Numbered from the stretch's first letter, positions 1 to 11,770 are shown. The stretch: 64,000 nucleotides of DNA from Rutidosis leptorrhynchoides (GCF_046630445.1 NC_092337.1:192030001-192094000); one strand, 5' to 3'. Numbers and translations: made by a program. The notes: generated by a model not told the origin, from the sequence alone.

Positions 1-46
1 CATGCGATCGCATGAGTTTTCAGTGTTTTTGCCATGCGATCGCATG
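1..46 (-). promoter_or_regulatory. Paired palindrome promoter module, A1 3' LTR
   Basis: Two perfect 14-bp palindromes, CATGCGATCGCATG, lie at 1-14 and 33-46, with starts 32 bp apart. By comparison with the other LTR the TATA box would lie just outside the left window edge. A promoter role is inferred from the repeated arrangement in other LTR families here. Confidence 0.55.
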
Positions 47-464
47 GCCGCCTTTTTCGTTTTTGTTTGCTAGTTCGTCGATCGCAAATAGTGTTTTACT
101 GTAGCAAATAGTGTTTTACTATAGCAAATAGTGGTTTACTGTAGCAAATAGTGTTTACTGTAGCAAATAGTGTTTACTAGCAAATCATTGTAGCAAAGTC
201 GTTTTCACTGCAGCACTGTAGCAAAATACGGTTTCACTGTAGCAAATAGTGTTTTACTGTAGCAAAGTAATTTTTACTTGTACATATATATATATGCATA
301 CATATAATTGTTCATGAATCGTCGAGAGTAATCAAAGGTAATTATATATATGAAACAGTTCTAAAATTTTGAGACTCAATCTAACAGACTTTGTTTAGCG
401 TGTTAAAATAATAAATCGTATAGAGAATTGTTTTAAATAAGTCAAAAAATTTCGGGTCATCACA
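1..464 (-). repeat. 3' LTR of A1 (truncated by window edge)
   Basis: The LTR ends at the CATCACA just left of the polypurine tract at 465-480. It holds two CATGCGATCGCATG palindromes and, at about 85-265, an irregular tandem of a 20-21-bp unit containing CTGTAGCAAATAGTG. It matches 16815-17328 closely, except that the right copy has a long TA run. Confidence 0.8.
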
Positions 465-1826
465 GTACCTCCCCCTTAAAGAAAATTTCATCCCAAAATT
501 TTGAGTAGTACCTGTTTCATGAGCGATATCAGTGAACAAATGTGGATACTTTTGCTTCATTTGATCTTCACGTTCCCAAGTACACTCGGGTCCTCGTCTT
601 GCGTTCCAACGAACCCTAACTATCGGTATTTTGCTTTGTTTTAATTGTTTGACCTCACGGTCCATGATTTCAACAGGTTCTTCGATAAAATTGAGTTTAT
701 CATTGATTCGTATTTCGTTAAGAGGAATTACGACATCCTCTTCAGCTAAACATTTCTTCAAATTTGACACGTGAAATGTGTTGTGAACACTACTAAGTTC
801 TTGCGTTAGCTTTAATCGATAAGCAACTGTTCCAATTCTTTCGGTGATTTCAAAGGGTCCTACGTACCTAGGACTTAGCTTTCCTCGTTTACCAAATCGT
901 ACAACGCCTTTCCAGGGTGACACTTTCAACATGACTTTGTCGCCCACTTGAAATTCTAGCGGTTTTCTTCTTACATCAGCATAACTCTTTTGGCGACTCA
1001 TGGCCGTTTTCAATCGCTGTTGTATTTGAATGATCTTTTCGGTGGTTTCGTGAATAATTTCTGGTCCAGCAAGTTGTCTTTCTCCTACTTCACTCCAACA
1101 TATAGGAGATCTGCACTTTCTACCGTAAAGTGCTTCAAATGGCGCTGTGTTGATGCTCGTATGATAGCTGTTATTGTATGAAAATTCTGTCAACGGTAAG
1201 TGTCGATCCCAACTGGTTCCAAAGTCAATCACGCATGCCCGTAACATGTCTTCCAATGTTTGTATTGTTCTTTCACTTTGACCATCTGTCTGTGGGTGAT
1301 AAGCGGTGCTCATATCTAATCGAGTTCCCAATGCTTTTTGTAATGACTGCCAAAAACGTGATGTGAATCGGGTGTCACGATCAGATATGATAGAGATGGG
1401 TACACCATGCCTGGAAACTACCTCCTTCAAATATAGGCGTGCTAATCTTTCCATACTGTCTGTCTCCTTTATTGGTAGAAAGTGAGCTGATTTAGTTAGA
1501 CGATCAACTATCACCCAAATAGTATCATGACTACTTGTAGTCCTTAGCAATTTCGTAATGAAATCCATAGTTATTCTTTCCCATTTCCACTGCAGAATTT
1601 CTGGTTGTTGCAGTAATCCTGACGGCTTTTGGTGCTCAGCTTTGACCTTTGCACACGTCAAACATTTGCTTACATAAGTAGCAATTTCTGTCTTCATATT
1701 AGGCCACCAATAAAACTTCTTGAGATCGTGGTACATTTTCCCGTTTTCTGGGTGAATTGAGTACCTCGTTTTGTGTGCTTCATCTAGTACTAGTTGCCTT
1801 AGATTACCATGTTTTGGTACCCATAT
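381..1826 (-). pseudogene. A1 integrase and chromodomain-like tail (3' half of split pol)
   Basis: Open frame from the B1 insertion point down to 381. It carries the integrase zinc-binding His-His-Cys-Cys region (both Cys present, in KCLTC), the D,D35E core (MDF, SDRD, QSERT), the GPF module (RYVGPF) and a chromodomain-like end ([18 protein letters not shown]). The normal stop before the polypurine tract is lost, so the frame reads through that tract into the 3' LTR. It is separated from RNase H by 12 kb of inserted DNA and so cannot be made as part of a polyprotein. Similar throughout to the integrase of B1 but a different family. Confidence 0.85.
465..502 (-). other. Polypurine tract and decayed hairpin of A1
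   Basis: On the minus strand the tract reads TTTAAGGGGGAGGTAC directly against the LTR. Next to it (about 484-502) lies AAATTTCA-TCC-CAAAATTT. This equals the AAATTTCG-TCC-CGAAATTT hairpin of the other elements with CG changed to CA at both positions, as cytosine deamination would produce. Confidence 0.7.
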
Positions 1827-4800
1827 TGAAATGTCCCGTTCTTATTGATTAAAAATATTCCATATTAATTGATTTCGTTGCGAGGTTTTGACCTCTATAT
1901 GAGACATTTTTCAAAGACTGCATTCATTTTAAAACAAACCATAACCTTTATTTCATCAATAAAGGTTTAAAAAGCTTTACGTAGATTATAAAATAATGAT
2001 AATCTAAAATATCCTGTTTACACACGACCATTACATAATGGTTTACAATACAAATATGTTACAACAAAATAAGTTTCTTGAATGAAGTTTTTACACAATA
2101 TCATACAAGCATGGACTCCAAATCTCGTCCTTATTTAAGTATGCGACAGCGGAAGCTCTTAATAATCACCTGAGAATAAACATGCTTAAAACATCAACAA
2201 AAATGTTGGTGAGTTATAGGTTTAACCTATATATATCAAATCATAATAATAGACCACAAGATTTCATATTTCAATACTCATCCCATACATAGAGATAAAA
2301 ATCATTCATATGGTGAACACCTGGTAACCGACATTAACAAGATGCATATATAAGAATATCCCCATCATTCCGGGACACCCTTCGGATATGATATAAATTT
2401 CGAAGTACTAAAGCATCCGGTACTTTGGATGGGGTTTGTTAGGCCCAATAGATCTATCTTTAGGATTCGCGTCAATTAGGGTGTCTGTTCCCTAATTCTT
2501 AGATTACCAGACTTAATAAAAAGGGGCATATTCGATTTCGATAATTCAACCATAGAATGTAGTTTCACGTACTTGTGTCTATTTTGTAAATCATTTATAA
2601 AACCTGCATGTATTCTCATCCCAAAAATATTAGATTTTAAAAGTGGGACTATAACTCACTTTCACAGATTTTTACTTCGTCGGGAAGTAAGACTTGGCCA
2701 CTGGTTGATTCACGAACCTATAACAATATATACATATATATCAAAGTATGTTTAAAATATATTTACAACACTTTTAATATATTTTGATGTTTTAAGTTTA
2801 TTAAGTCAGCTGTCCTCGTTAGTAACCTACAACTAGTTGTTCACAGTTAGATGTACAGAAATAAATCGATAAATATTATCTTGAATCAATCCACAACCCA
2901 GTGTATACGTATCTCAGTATTGATCACAACTCAAACTATATATATTTTGGAACCAACCTCAACCCTGTATAGCTAACTCCAACATTCACATATAGAGTGT
3001 CTATGGTTGTTCCGAAATATATATAGATGTGTCGACATGATAGGTCGAAACATTGTATACGTGTCTATGGTATCTCAAGATTACATAATATACAATACAA
3101 GTTGATTAAGTTATGGTTGGAATAGATTTGTTATCAATTTTTACGTAGCTAAAATGAGAAAAATTATCCAATCTTGTTTTACCCTTAACTTCTTCATTTT
3201 AAATCCGTTTTGAGTGAATCAAATTGCTATGGTTTCATATTGAACTCTATTTTCTGAATCTAAACAGAAAAAGTATAGGTTTATAGTCGGAAAAATAAGT
3301 TACAAGTCATTTTTGTAAAGGTAGTCATTTCAGTCGAAAGAACGACGTCTAGATGACCATTTTAGAAAACATACTTTCACTTTGAGTTTAACCATAATTT
3401 TTGGATATAGTTTCATGTTCATAATAAAAATCATTTTCTCAGAATAACAACTTTTAAATCAAAGTTTATCATAGTTTTTAATTAACTAACCCAAAACAGC
3501 CCGCGGTGTTACTACGACGGCGTAAATCCGGTTTTACGGTATTTTTCGTGTTTCCAGGTTTTAAATCATTAAGTTAGCATATCATATAGATATAGAACAT
3601 GTGTTTAGTTGATTTTAAAAGTCAAGTTAGAAGGATTAACTTTTGTTTTCGAACAAGTTTAGAATTAACTAAACTATGTTCTAGTGATTACAAGTTTAAA
3701 CCATCGAATAAGATAGCTTTATATGTATGAATCGAATGATGTTATGAACATCATTACTACCTTAAGTTCCTTGGATAAACCTACTGGAAAAGAGAAAAAT
3801 GGATCTAACTTCAACGGATCCTTGGATGGCTCGAAGTTCTTGAAGCAGAATCATGACACGAAAACAAGTTTAAGTAAGATCATCACTTGAAATAATATTG
3901 TCATAGTTATAGAAATTGAACCAAATTTTGAATATGATTATTACCTTGTATTAGAATGATAACCTACTGTAAGAAATAAAGATTTCTTGAGGTTGGATGA
4001 TCACCTTACAAGATTGGAAGTGAGCTAGCAAACTTGAAAGTATTCTTGATTTTATGTAACTAGAACTTGTAGAATTTATGAAGAACACTTAGAACTTGAA
4101 GATAGAACTTGAGAGAGATCAATTAGATGAAGAAAATTGAAGAATGAAAGTGTTTGTAGGTGTTTTTGGTCGTTGGTGTATGGATTAGATATAAAGGATA
4201 TGTAATTTTGTTTTCATGTAAATAAGTCATGAATGATTACTCATATTTTTGTAATTTTATGAGATATTTCATGCTAGTTGCCAAATGATGGTTCCCACAT
4301 GTGTTAGGTGACTCACATGGGCTGCTAAGAGCTGATCATTGGAGTGTATATACCAATAGTACATACATCTAAAAGCTGTGTATTGTACGAGTACAAATAC
4401 GGGTGCATACCAGTAGAATTGTTGATGAAACTGAACGAGGATGTAATTGTAAGCATTTTTGTTAAGTAGAAGTATTTTGATAAGTGTATTGAAGTCTTTC
4501 AAAAGTGTATAAATACATATTAAAACACTACATGTATATACATTTTAAGTGAGTCGTTAAGTCATCGTTAGTCGTTACATGTAAGTGTTGTTTTGAAACC
4601 TTTAGGTTGACGATCTTGTTAAATGTTGTTAACCCAATGTTTATAATATCAAATGAGATTTTAAATTATTATATTATCATGATATTATGATATATAATAT
4701 ATCTTAGTATGATATATATACAGTTAAATGTCGTTACAACGATAATCGTTACATATATGTCTCGTTTCGAAATCATTATTTAGTAGTCTTATTTTTACAT

Positions 4801-5251
4801 ATGTATTTCATTGTTAATACACTTAATAATATATTTACTTATCATTTAACATAATTAACCAAGTGTATCAATATCTTAATATGATTCATATGTACCTAGT
4901 AAGACGTTGTTATAACGATAATCGTTATATATATCGTTTTCGAGTTTCTTAAATTAATAGTCTCATTTTTATGTATATAATTCATTATTAAAATACCTAA
5001 TGAGATACATACTTATAATAAAATCATGTTAACTATATATATAACCATATATATGTCATCGTATAGTTTTTACAAGTTTTAACGTTCGTGAATCATTGGT
5101 CAACTTGGGTGGTCAATTGTCTATATGAAACCTATTTCAATTAATCAAGTCTTAACAAGTTTGATTGCTTAACATGTTGGAAACACTTAATCATGTAAAT
5201 AACAATTTCATTTAATATATATATAAACATGGAAAAGTTCGGGTCACTACA
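1827..5251 (-). repeat. 3' LTR of B1 (3425 bp)
   Basis: Starts TGAAATGTCCCG and ends GGGTCACTACA on the plus strand. It is nearly the same base by base as 11871-14177 but keeps two blocks missing there, roughly 2249-3220 and 3775-3920. A conserved LTR block with a CTCAGGT core lies at 2146-2217 (minus). No coding content is credible; a 77-codon frame at 4269-4502 is discussed under rejected items. Confidence 0.92.
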
Positions 5252-5287
5252 GTACCTACCCGTTAAATAAATTTCGTCCCGAAATTT
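5252..5287 (-). other. Polypurine tract and hairpin of B1
   Basis: Minus-strand TTTAACGGGTAGGTAC abuts the LTR end. The perfect inverted repeat AAATTTCG-TCC-CGAAATTT at 5269-5287 touches the gag-pol stop codon. The position marks the plus-strand DNA priming site; a function for the hairpin is inferred only from its recurrence. Confidence 0.8.
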
Positions 5288-8200
5288 TAAGCAGTTGGAG
5301 GTGTTGACGTATCTTCTGGAAATAAATGAGGGTATTTCTTCTTCATCTGATCTTCACGCTCCCAGGTGAACTCAGGTCCTCTACGAGCATTCCATCGAAC
5401 CTTAACAATCGGTATCTTGTTTTGTTTAAGTCTTTTAACCGCACGATCCATTATTTCGACGGGTTCTTCGATGAATTGAAGTTTTTCGTTGATTTGGATT
5501 TCATCTAACGGAATAGTGAGATCTTCTTTAGCAAAACATTTCTTCAAATTCGAGACGTGGAAAGTGTTATGTACATCAGCGAGTTGTTGAGGTAACTCAA
5601 GTCGGTAAGCTACTGGTCCGACACGATCAATAATCTTGAATGGTCCAATATACCTTGGATTTAATTTCCCTCGTTTACCAAATCGAACAACTCCTTTCCA
5701 AGGTGCAACTTTAAGCATGACCATCTCTCCAATTTCAAATTCTATATCTTTTCTTTTAATGTCAGCGTAGCTCTTTTGTCGACTTTGGGCGGTTTTCAAC
5801 CGTTGTTGAATTTGGATGATCTTCTCGGTAGTTTCTTGTATAATCTCCGGAACCGTAATCTGTCTATCCCCCACTTCACTCCAACAAATCGGAGACCTAC
5901 ACTTTCTACCATAAAGTGCTTCAAACGGCGCCATCTCAATGCTTGAATGGTAGCTGTTGTTGTAGGAAAATTCTGCTAACGGTAGATGTCGATCCCAACT
6001 GTTTCCGAAATCAATAACACATGCTCGTAGCATGTCTTCAAGCGTTTGTATCGTCCTTTCGCTCTGCCCATCAGTTTGTGGATGATAGGCAGTACTCATG
6101 TCTAGACGAGTTCCTAATGCTTGCTGTAATGTCTGCCAGAATCTTGAAATAAATCTGCCATCCCTATCAGAGATAATAGAGATTGGTATTCTATGTCTGG
6201 AGACGACTTCCTTTAAATACAGTCGTGCTAACTTCTCCGTCTTGTCATCTTCTCTTATTGGCAGGAAGTGTGCTAATTTGGTGAGACGATCAACTATTAC
6301 CCAAATAGTATCAAAACCACTTGCAGTCCTTGGCAATTTAGTGATGAAATCCATGGTAATGTTTTCCCATTTCCATTCCGGGATTTCGGGTTGTTGAAGT
6401 AGACCTGATGGTTTCTGATGCTCAGCTTTGACCTTAGAACACGTCAAACTTTCTCCTACGTATTTAGCAACATCGGCTTTCATACCCGGCCACCAAAAAT
6501 GTTTCTTGAGATCCTTGTACATCTTCCCCGTTCCAGGATGTATTGAGTATCTGGTTTTATGAGCTTCTCTAAGTACCATTTCTCTCATATCTCCAAATTT
6601 TGATACCCAAATCCTTTCAGCCCTAAACCGGGTTCCGTCTTCCCGAATATTAAGATGCTTCTCCGATCCTTTGGGTATTTCATCCTTTAAATTTCCCTCT
6701 TTTAAAACTCCTTGTTGCGCCTCCTTTATTTGAGTAGTAAGGTTATTATGAATCATTATATTCATAGATTTTACTCGAATGGGTTCTCTGTCCTTCCTGC
6801 TCAAGGCATCGGCTACCACATTTGCCTTCCCCGGGTGGTAACGAATCTCAAAGTCGTAATCATTCAATAATTCAATCCACCTACGCTGCCTCATATTCAG
6901 TTGTTTCTGATTAAATATGTGTTGAAGACTTTTGTGGTCGGTATATATAATACTTTTGACCCCATATAAGTAGTGCCTCCAAGTCTTTAATGCAAAAACA
7001 ACCGCGCCTAATTCCAAATTATGGGTCGTATAATTTTGTTCGTGAATCTTCAATTGTCTAGATGCATAAGCAATCACCTTCGTTCGTTGCATTAATACAC
7101 AACCGAGACCTTGCTTTGATGCGTCACAATAAATCAAAAAATTATCATTCCCTTCAGGCAATGACAATATAGGTGTCGTAGTTAGCTTTTTCTTCAATAA
7201 CTGAAATGCTTTCTCTTGTTCATCATTCCATTCAAATTTCTTCCCTTTATGCATTAATGCAGTCAAGGGTTTTGCTATTCTGGAAAAGTCTTGGATGAAC
7301 CTTCTGTAGTAACCAGCTAGTCCTAAAAACTGACGTATGTGTTTCGGAGTTTTCGGGGTTTCCCACTTTTCAACAGTTTCTATCTTTGCCGGATCCACCT
7401 TAATACCTTCTTTGTTCACTATGTGACCGAGGAATTGAACTTCTTCCAACCAAAATGCACACTTTGAAAACTTAGCGTACAATTCTTCCTTCCTCAATAC
7501 TTCTAACACCTTTCTCAAATGTTCACCGTGTTCTTGGTCATTCTTTGAGTAAATAAGTATGTCATCAATGAAAACAATGACAAACTTGTCAAGGTATGGT
7601 CCACACACTCGGTTCATAAGGTCCATGAACACAGCTGGTGCATTAGTTAAACCAAACGGCATGACCATAAACTCATAATGACCGTAACGTGTTCTGAAAG
7701 CAGTCTTTAGAATATCATCTTCTTTCACCCGCATTTGATGATACCCGGAACGTAAGTCAATCTTTGAATAAACAGACGACCCTTGTAGTTGATCAAATAT
7801 GTCGTCGATTCTCGGTAGTGGGTAGCGGTTCTTGATGGTAAGTTTGTTCAACTCTCGGTAGTCGATACACAACCTGAATGTACCATCTTTCTTCTTGACA
7901 AACAAAACAGGAGCTCCCCACGGTGATGTGCTTGGTCGAATGAAACCACGCTCTAAAAGTTCTTGTAATTGGCTTTGCAGTTCTTTCATCTCGCTGGGTG
8001 CGAGTCTGTAAGGAGCACGAGCTATTGGTGCAGCTCCTGGTACAAGATCTATTTGAAATTCAACGGATCGATGTGGGGGTAATCCCGGTAATTCTTTCGG
8101 AAATACATCGGGAAATTCTTTTGCAATGGGAACATCATTGATGCTCTTTTCTTCAGTTTGTACTTTCTCGACGTGTGCTAGAACAGCATAGCAACCTTTT

Positions 8201-9002
8201 CTTATTAGTTTTTGTGCCTTCAAATTACTAATAAGATGTAGCTTCGTGTTGCCCTTTTCTCCGTACACCATTAAGGGTTCTCCTTCTTCTCGTACAATGC
8301 GAATTGCATTTTTATAACATACGATCTCTGCTTTCACCTTCTTCAGCCAGTCCATGCCAACTATTACATCAAAACTCCCTAACTCTACTGGTATCAAATC
8401 AATCTTAAATATTTCGCTACCCAGTTTAATTTCTCGATTCCGACATATATTATCTGCTAAAATTAATTTACCATTTGCTAATTCGAGTAAAAATTTACTA
8501 TCCAAAGGCGTCAATGGACAACTTAATTTAGCACAAAAATCTCTAATCATATAGCTTCTATCCGCACCCGAATCAAATAAAATGTAAGTAGATTTATTGT
8601 CAATAAGAAACGTACCCGTAACAAGCTCCGGGTCTTCCTGTGCCTCTGCCGCATTAATATTGAAAACTCTTCCGCGGCCTTGTCCATTCGTGTTCTCCTG
8701 GTTCGGGCAATTTCTAATAATGTGGCCCGGTTTTCCACATTTATAACAAACTACATTGGCATAACTTGCTCCGACACTACTTGCTCTGCCATTACTCGTT
8801 CCGACACCATTTGTTCCTTTCGTTCTATTAACCCCTGGTCCGTAGACCTCACACTTCGCTGCGCTATGACCATTTCTTTTACACTTGTTGCAAAATTTGG
8901 TGCAGAACCCCGAGTGATACTTTTCACACCTTTGGCATAGCTGCTTCTGATTGTTGTTGTTGTTGCGGTTATTATTGTTGTTGGGATGATTGTTGTAATT
9001 GC

Positions 9003-9051
<49 letters not shown>

Positions 9052-9885
9052 GGGCCATTTGTTGTAGTTGCGATTGATGTTGCGATTGTTGGGATAATTG
9101 TTGCGATTATTGTTGTAATTGTTGTTGTTGTTGTATTGGTGATTCTTATCACCGTTTTCCTCCCACTTTCTTTTGACTTGCTTCACATTGGCCTCTTCAG
9201 CAGTCTGTTCTTTAATTCTTTCTTCAATCTGGTTCACTAGTTTGTGAGCCATTCTACATGCCTGTTGTATGGAGGCGGGCTCGTGTGAACTTATATCTTC
9301 TTGGATTCTTTCCGGTAATCCTTTCACAAACGCGTCGATATTCTCTTCCCCATCTTCGAATGCTCCCGGACACAATAGGCACAATTCTGTGAATCGTCTT
9401 TCGTACGTGGTAATATCAAATCCTTGGGTTCGTAACCCTCTAAGTTCTGTCTTGAGCTTATTGACCTCGGTTCTGGGACGGTACTTCTCGTTCATCAAGT
9501 GCTTGAATGCTGACCTCGGTAGTGCGTACGCATCGTCTTGTCCCACTTGCTCTAGATAGGTATTCCACCATGTTAACGCAGAACTTGTGAAGGTATGCGT
9601 AGCGTACTTCACTTTGTCCTCTTCAGTACACTTACTTATGGCAAACACCGATTCGACCTTCTCGGTCCACCGTTTCAATCCGATCGGTCCTTCGGTTCCA
9701 TCAAATTCCAAAGGTTTGCAGGCAGTGAATTCTTTGTAGGTGCATCCTACACGATTTCCTGTACTGCTAGATCCAAGGTTATTGTTGGTATGTAGCGCAG
9801 CCTGTACTGCGGCTATGTTTGAAGCTAGAAAAGTATGGAATTCCTCTTCATTCATATTCACGGTGTGTCGAGTAGTCGGTGCCAT
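5287..9885 (-). CDS. gag-pol polyprotein of B1 (chromovirus)
   Basis: One uninterrupted frame. I start at the ATG of MAPTTR (9885) because B2 keeps that ATG in a good context (GAAATGGC); the frame itself is open from an ATG at 9921. Residues counted from 9921: gag 13-250; Asn-rich tract 263-324; CCHC knuckles 344-357 and 392-405; protease with catalytic DSG 450-452; reverse transcriptase with FIDD at 784-787; RNase H with acidic residues D933, E970, D995, D1038; integrase zinc region H1121, H1128, C1161; integrase core D1191, D1252, E1288 (exact 35-residue gap); RYIGPF 1423-1428; chromodomain-like tail about 1485-1535. The first zinc-binding Cys is replaced by Ser at 1158, which may impair integrase. 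The poly-Asn tract is coded by a GTT-type microsatellite (9001-9051) and probably varies in length. Confidence 0.93.
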
Positions 9886-10226
9886 TTCCTTCAAAATAGT
9901 CAAATGGAACAAGTTAATCATACAGAATATTAAGAGTAGTTAATAGTATTTCGTAGCATAATATGAACTCATTTATAAAAGCTTTTTCTTCATATTAGCG
10001 TTTTATAAGTTTAAATTCGGGTAGTACCTACCCGTTAAGTTCATACTTAGTAGCTAATATACAATTCAACTACTACAATTCTATATGAAAAACTGATTAT
10101 AATAATATTTCGCGTTCAAACTTTTACACAATATTTTACAAACTTACAATACCGCTTATTTTACATATAGCATAAAATATAGCACACAATAAATTTGATA
10201 CAAGATGGTTGTGAAGATAATTCTAG
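9886..10226 (-). other. Spacer between F-box ORF and gag, with polypurine-like copy
   Basis: Non-coding. At 10023-10039 the minus strand reads CTTAACGGGTAGGTACT followed by ACCCGAA, closely resembling the real polypurine tract plus the first LTR bases. The same copy sits before gag in B2 (25242-25260) and in D (34624-34641). It may be a second plus-strand priming site, or the trace of an old internal duplication. Confidence 0.5.
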
Positions 10227-10910
10227 CTAGTACACAAGTTGTTCAGCAAAGGCAATAAAGACACGTAATTCATACGTCCAGAAACAAGTCATGCATTCTG
10301 GTTTTACTAGGATTACTTCCCATCCTTGGTCTTGTGGAACATAACCGTTATGGCCGTTGATAAGACAGTGTGTTGTAACGTCGTCAAAGGGACAAGGGTT
10401 ACGTAATGTCCAACAGTCCCGTAACAATCTAAAAACCTCATTTCTTACCCCAATTACCGACTCCGTCACTTGTGGAAACGTTTTGTTTAATAGTTGTAGC
10501 CCGATGTTCTTGTTCTCACTTTGGTGAGAAGCGAACATTACTAATCCGTAAGCATAACATGCTTCTTTATGTTGCATGTTAGCCGCTTTTTCTAAATCAC
10601 GAAGTCCAATATTCAGATATATTGAGTCAAAATAATTTCTTAACACATTGCGTAAAATAGCATTTGGGTTCCCCGTAATATATGCGTCAAAGTAAACACA
10701 TCGTAACTTATGGATTTCCCAATGTGATATCCCCCATCTTTCGAACGAAAGCCTTTTATAAACCAAGGCATTCTTGGAACGTTCTTCGAATGTCTTACAA
10801 ACTGATCTCACCTTAAATAGTTGTGCCGAAGAATTCTGACCGACTCTAGACAAGATTTCATCAATCATGTCTCCGGGTAGGTCTCTTAAAATATTGGGTT
10901 GTCTATCCAT
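10227..10910 (-). CDS. F-box protein carried by the retrotransposon, intact copy
   Basis: A 227-codon frame between the acidic ORF and gag. Residues 9-50 fit an F-box (ILRDLPGDMIDEILSRVG, then VRSVCKTF), the segment that binds SKP1 in SCF ubiquitin ligases. Residues about 101-128 (GLRDLEKAANMQHKEACYAYG) resemble a Sel1-like repeat, and the C-terminus has a CMTCFW motif. F-box plus Sel1-like segment is the plan of the plant F-box group typified by Arabidopsis At1g67623 and At2g35280 (from memory, not searched). It is not a known structural gene of chromoviruses. B2 has a diverged, truncated copy in the same place, so it was present in their common ancestor. Expression, perhaps by splicing or as a leader ORF, is unknown; the target is unknown. 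Confidence 0.82.
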   Translation of the reverse strand: MDRQPNILRDLPGDMIDEILSRVGQNSSAQLFKVRSVCKTFEERSKNALVYKRLSFERWGISHWEIHKLRCVYFDAYITGNPNAILRNVLRNYFDSIYLNIGLRDLEKAANMQHKEACYAYGLVMFASHQSENKNIGLQLLNKTFPQVTESVIGVRNEVFRLLRDCWTLRNPCPFDDVTTHCLINGHNGYVPQDQGWEVILVKPECMTCFWTYELRVFIAFAEQLVY

Positions 10911-11047
10911 TTTGTGTTTTTATACTGTAAAATAGACAAGAGTTAGATTCATAAAAAAAATACTTATTAATACAAGCAATTTTTACATATATCATAAAGC
11001 ATAAGCACACTATATTACATATATTACACCACACGAATACAACTATC

Positions 11048-11661
11048 TTATTCCGACTCGCTTGTTTTTTCTTTTTCGGTTTTGGTTCGTTTTGCCAAGT
11101 TTCTAGGGATATATGATGTTCCCCTAATACGAGCCGTCATTTTCCACATTGGTTTAGAAAAACCTGGTGGTTTAGAGGTTCCCGGGTCATTATTACAACT
11201 TAAGGACTTCGGGGGTTGACGATACATATAAAGTTCATCAGGGTTGGAATTAGATTTCTCTATTTTTATGCCCTTTCCCTTATTATTTTCTTTTGCCTTT
11301 TTAAATTCAATGGGGTAATTTCTATAACATCATCGGAATTCTCGTCGGAATCCGATTCATCGGAGAATTGGTAATCCTCCCAATATTTAGCTTCCTTGGC
11401 GGAAACACCATTGATCATAATTAACCTTGGTCGGTTGGTTGAGGATTTTCTTTTACTTAACTGTTTTATTATTTCCCCCACCGGTTCTATTTCTTCATCT
11501 GGTTCCGATTCTTCTTCCGGTTCCGATTCTTCTTCCGGTTCCGACTCTTCTTCCGGTTCCTCTTCGGGAACTTGTGAATCAGTCCACGAATCATTCCAAT
11601 TTACATTTGACTCTTCATTATTATTAGGTGAGTCAATGGGACTTGTTCTAGAGGTAGACAT
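11048..11661 (-). pseudogene. Acidic Glu-rich leader ORF of B1, frameshifted
   Basis: First ORF after the primer site. The open part (11266-11661, 131 codons) has a Ser/Asn-rich start (MSTSRTSPIDSPNNNEESN), a repeated EEESEP tract, a conserved core (LIMINGVSAKEAKYWEDYQF) and an acidic SDDVIEIT segment resembling a SUMO-interacting motif. Comparison with B2 (23648-24283) shows a one-base shift near 11310; the matching frame continues to a stop at 11048, so the ancestral protein was about 200 residues. The same start, core and end occur in both elements, so this is a real inherited gene. No enzyme domain is recognised. Confidence 0.65.
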
Positions 11662-11770
11662 CTATCACATAATATCAAATGCGTTAAGAGATTAATATAT
11701 CACATAATATTCACATGTTAAAAATATATAGTTTCCAACAAAATTTGTTAAGCAATCATTTTTCAAGTAA

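Noticed and set aside
4269..4502. 77-codon frame repeated at 13194-13427
   Set aside because: Kept only because the two LTRs are copies; the B2 LTR equivalent lacks the ATG and has stops.
8751..9240. Poly-Thr and poly-Val frames over the gag Asn tract
   Set aside because: Shadow frames of the GTT-type repeat that codes poly-Asn in gag.
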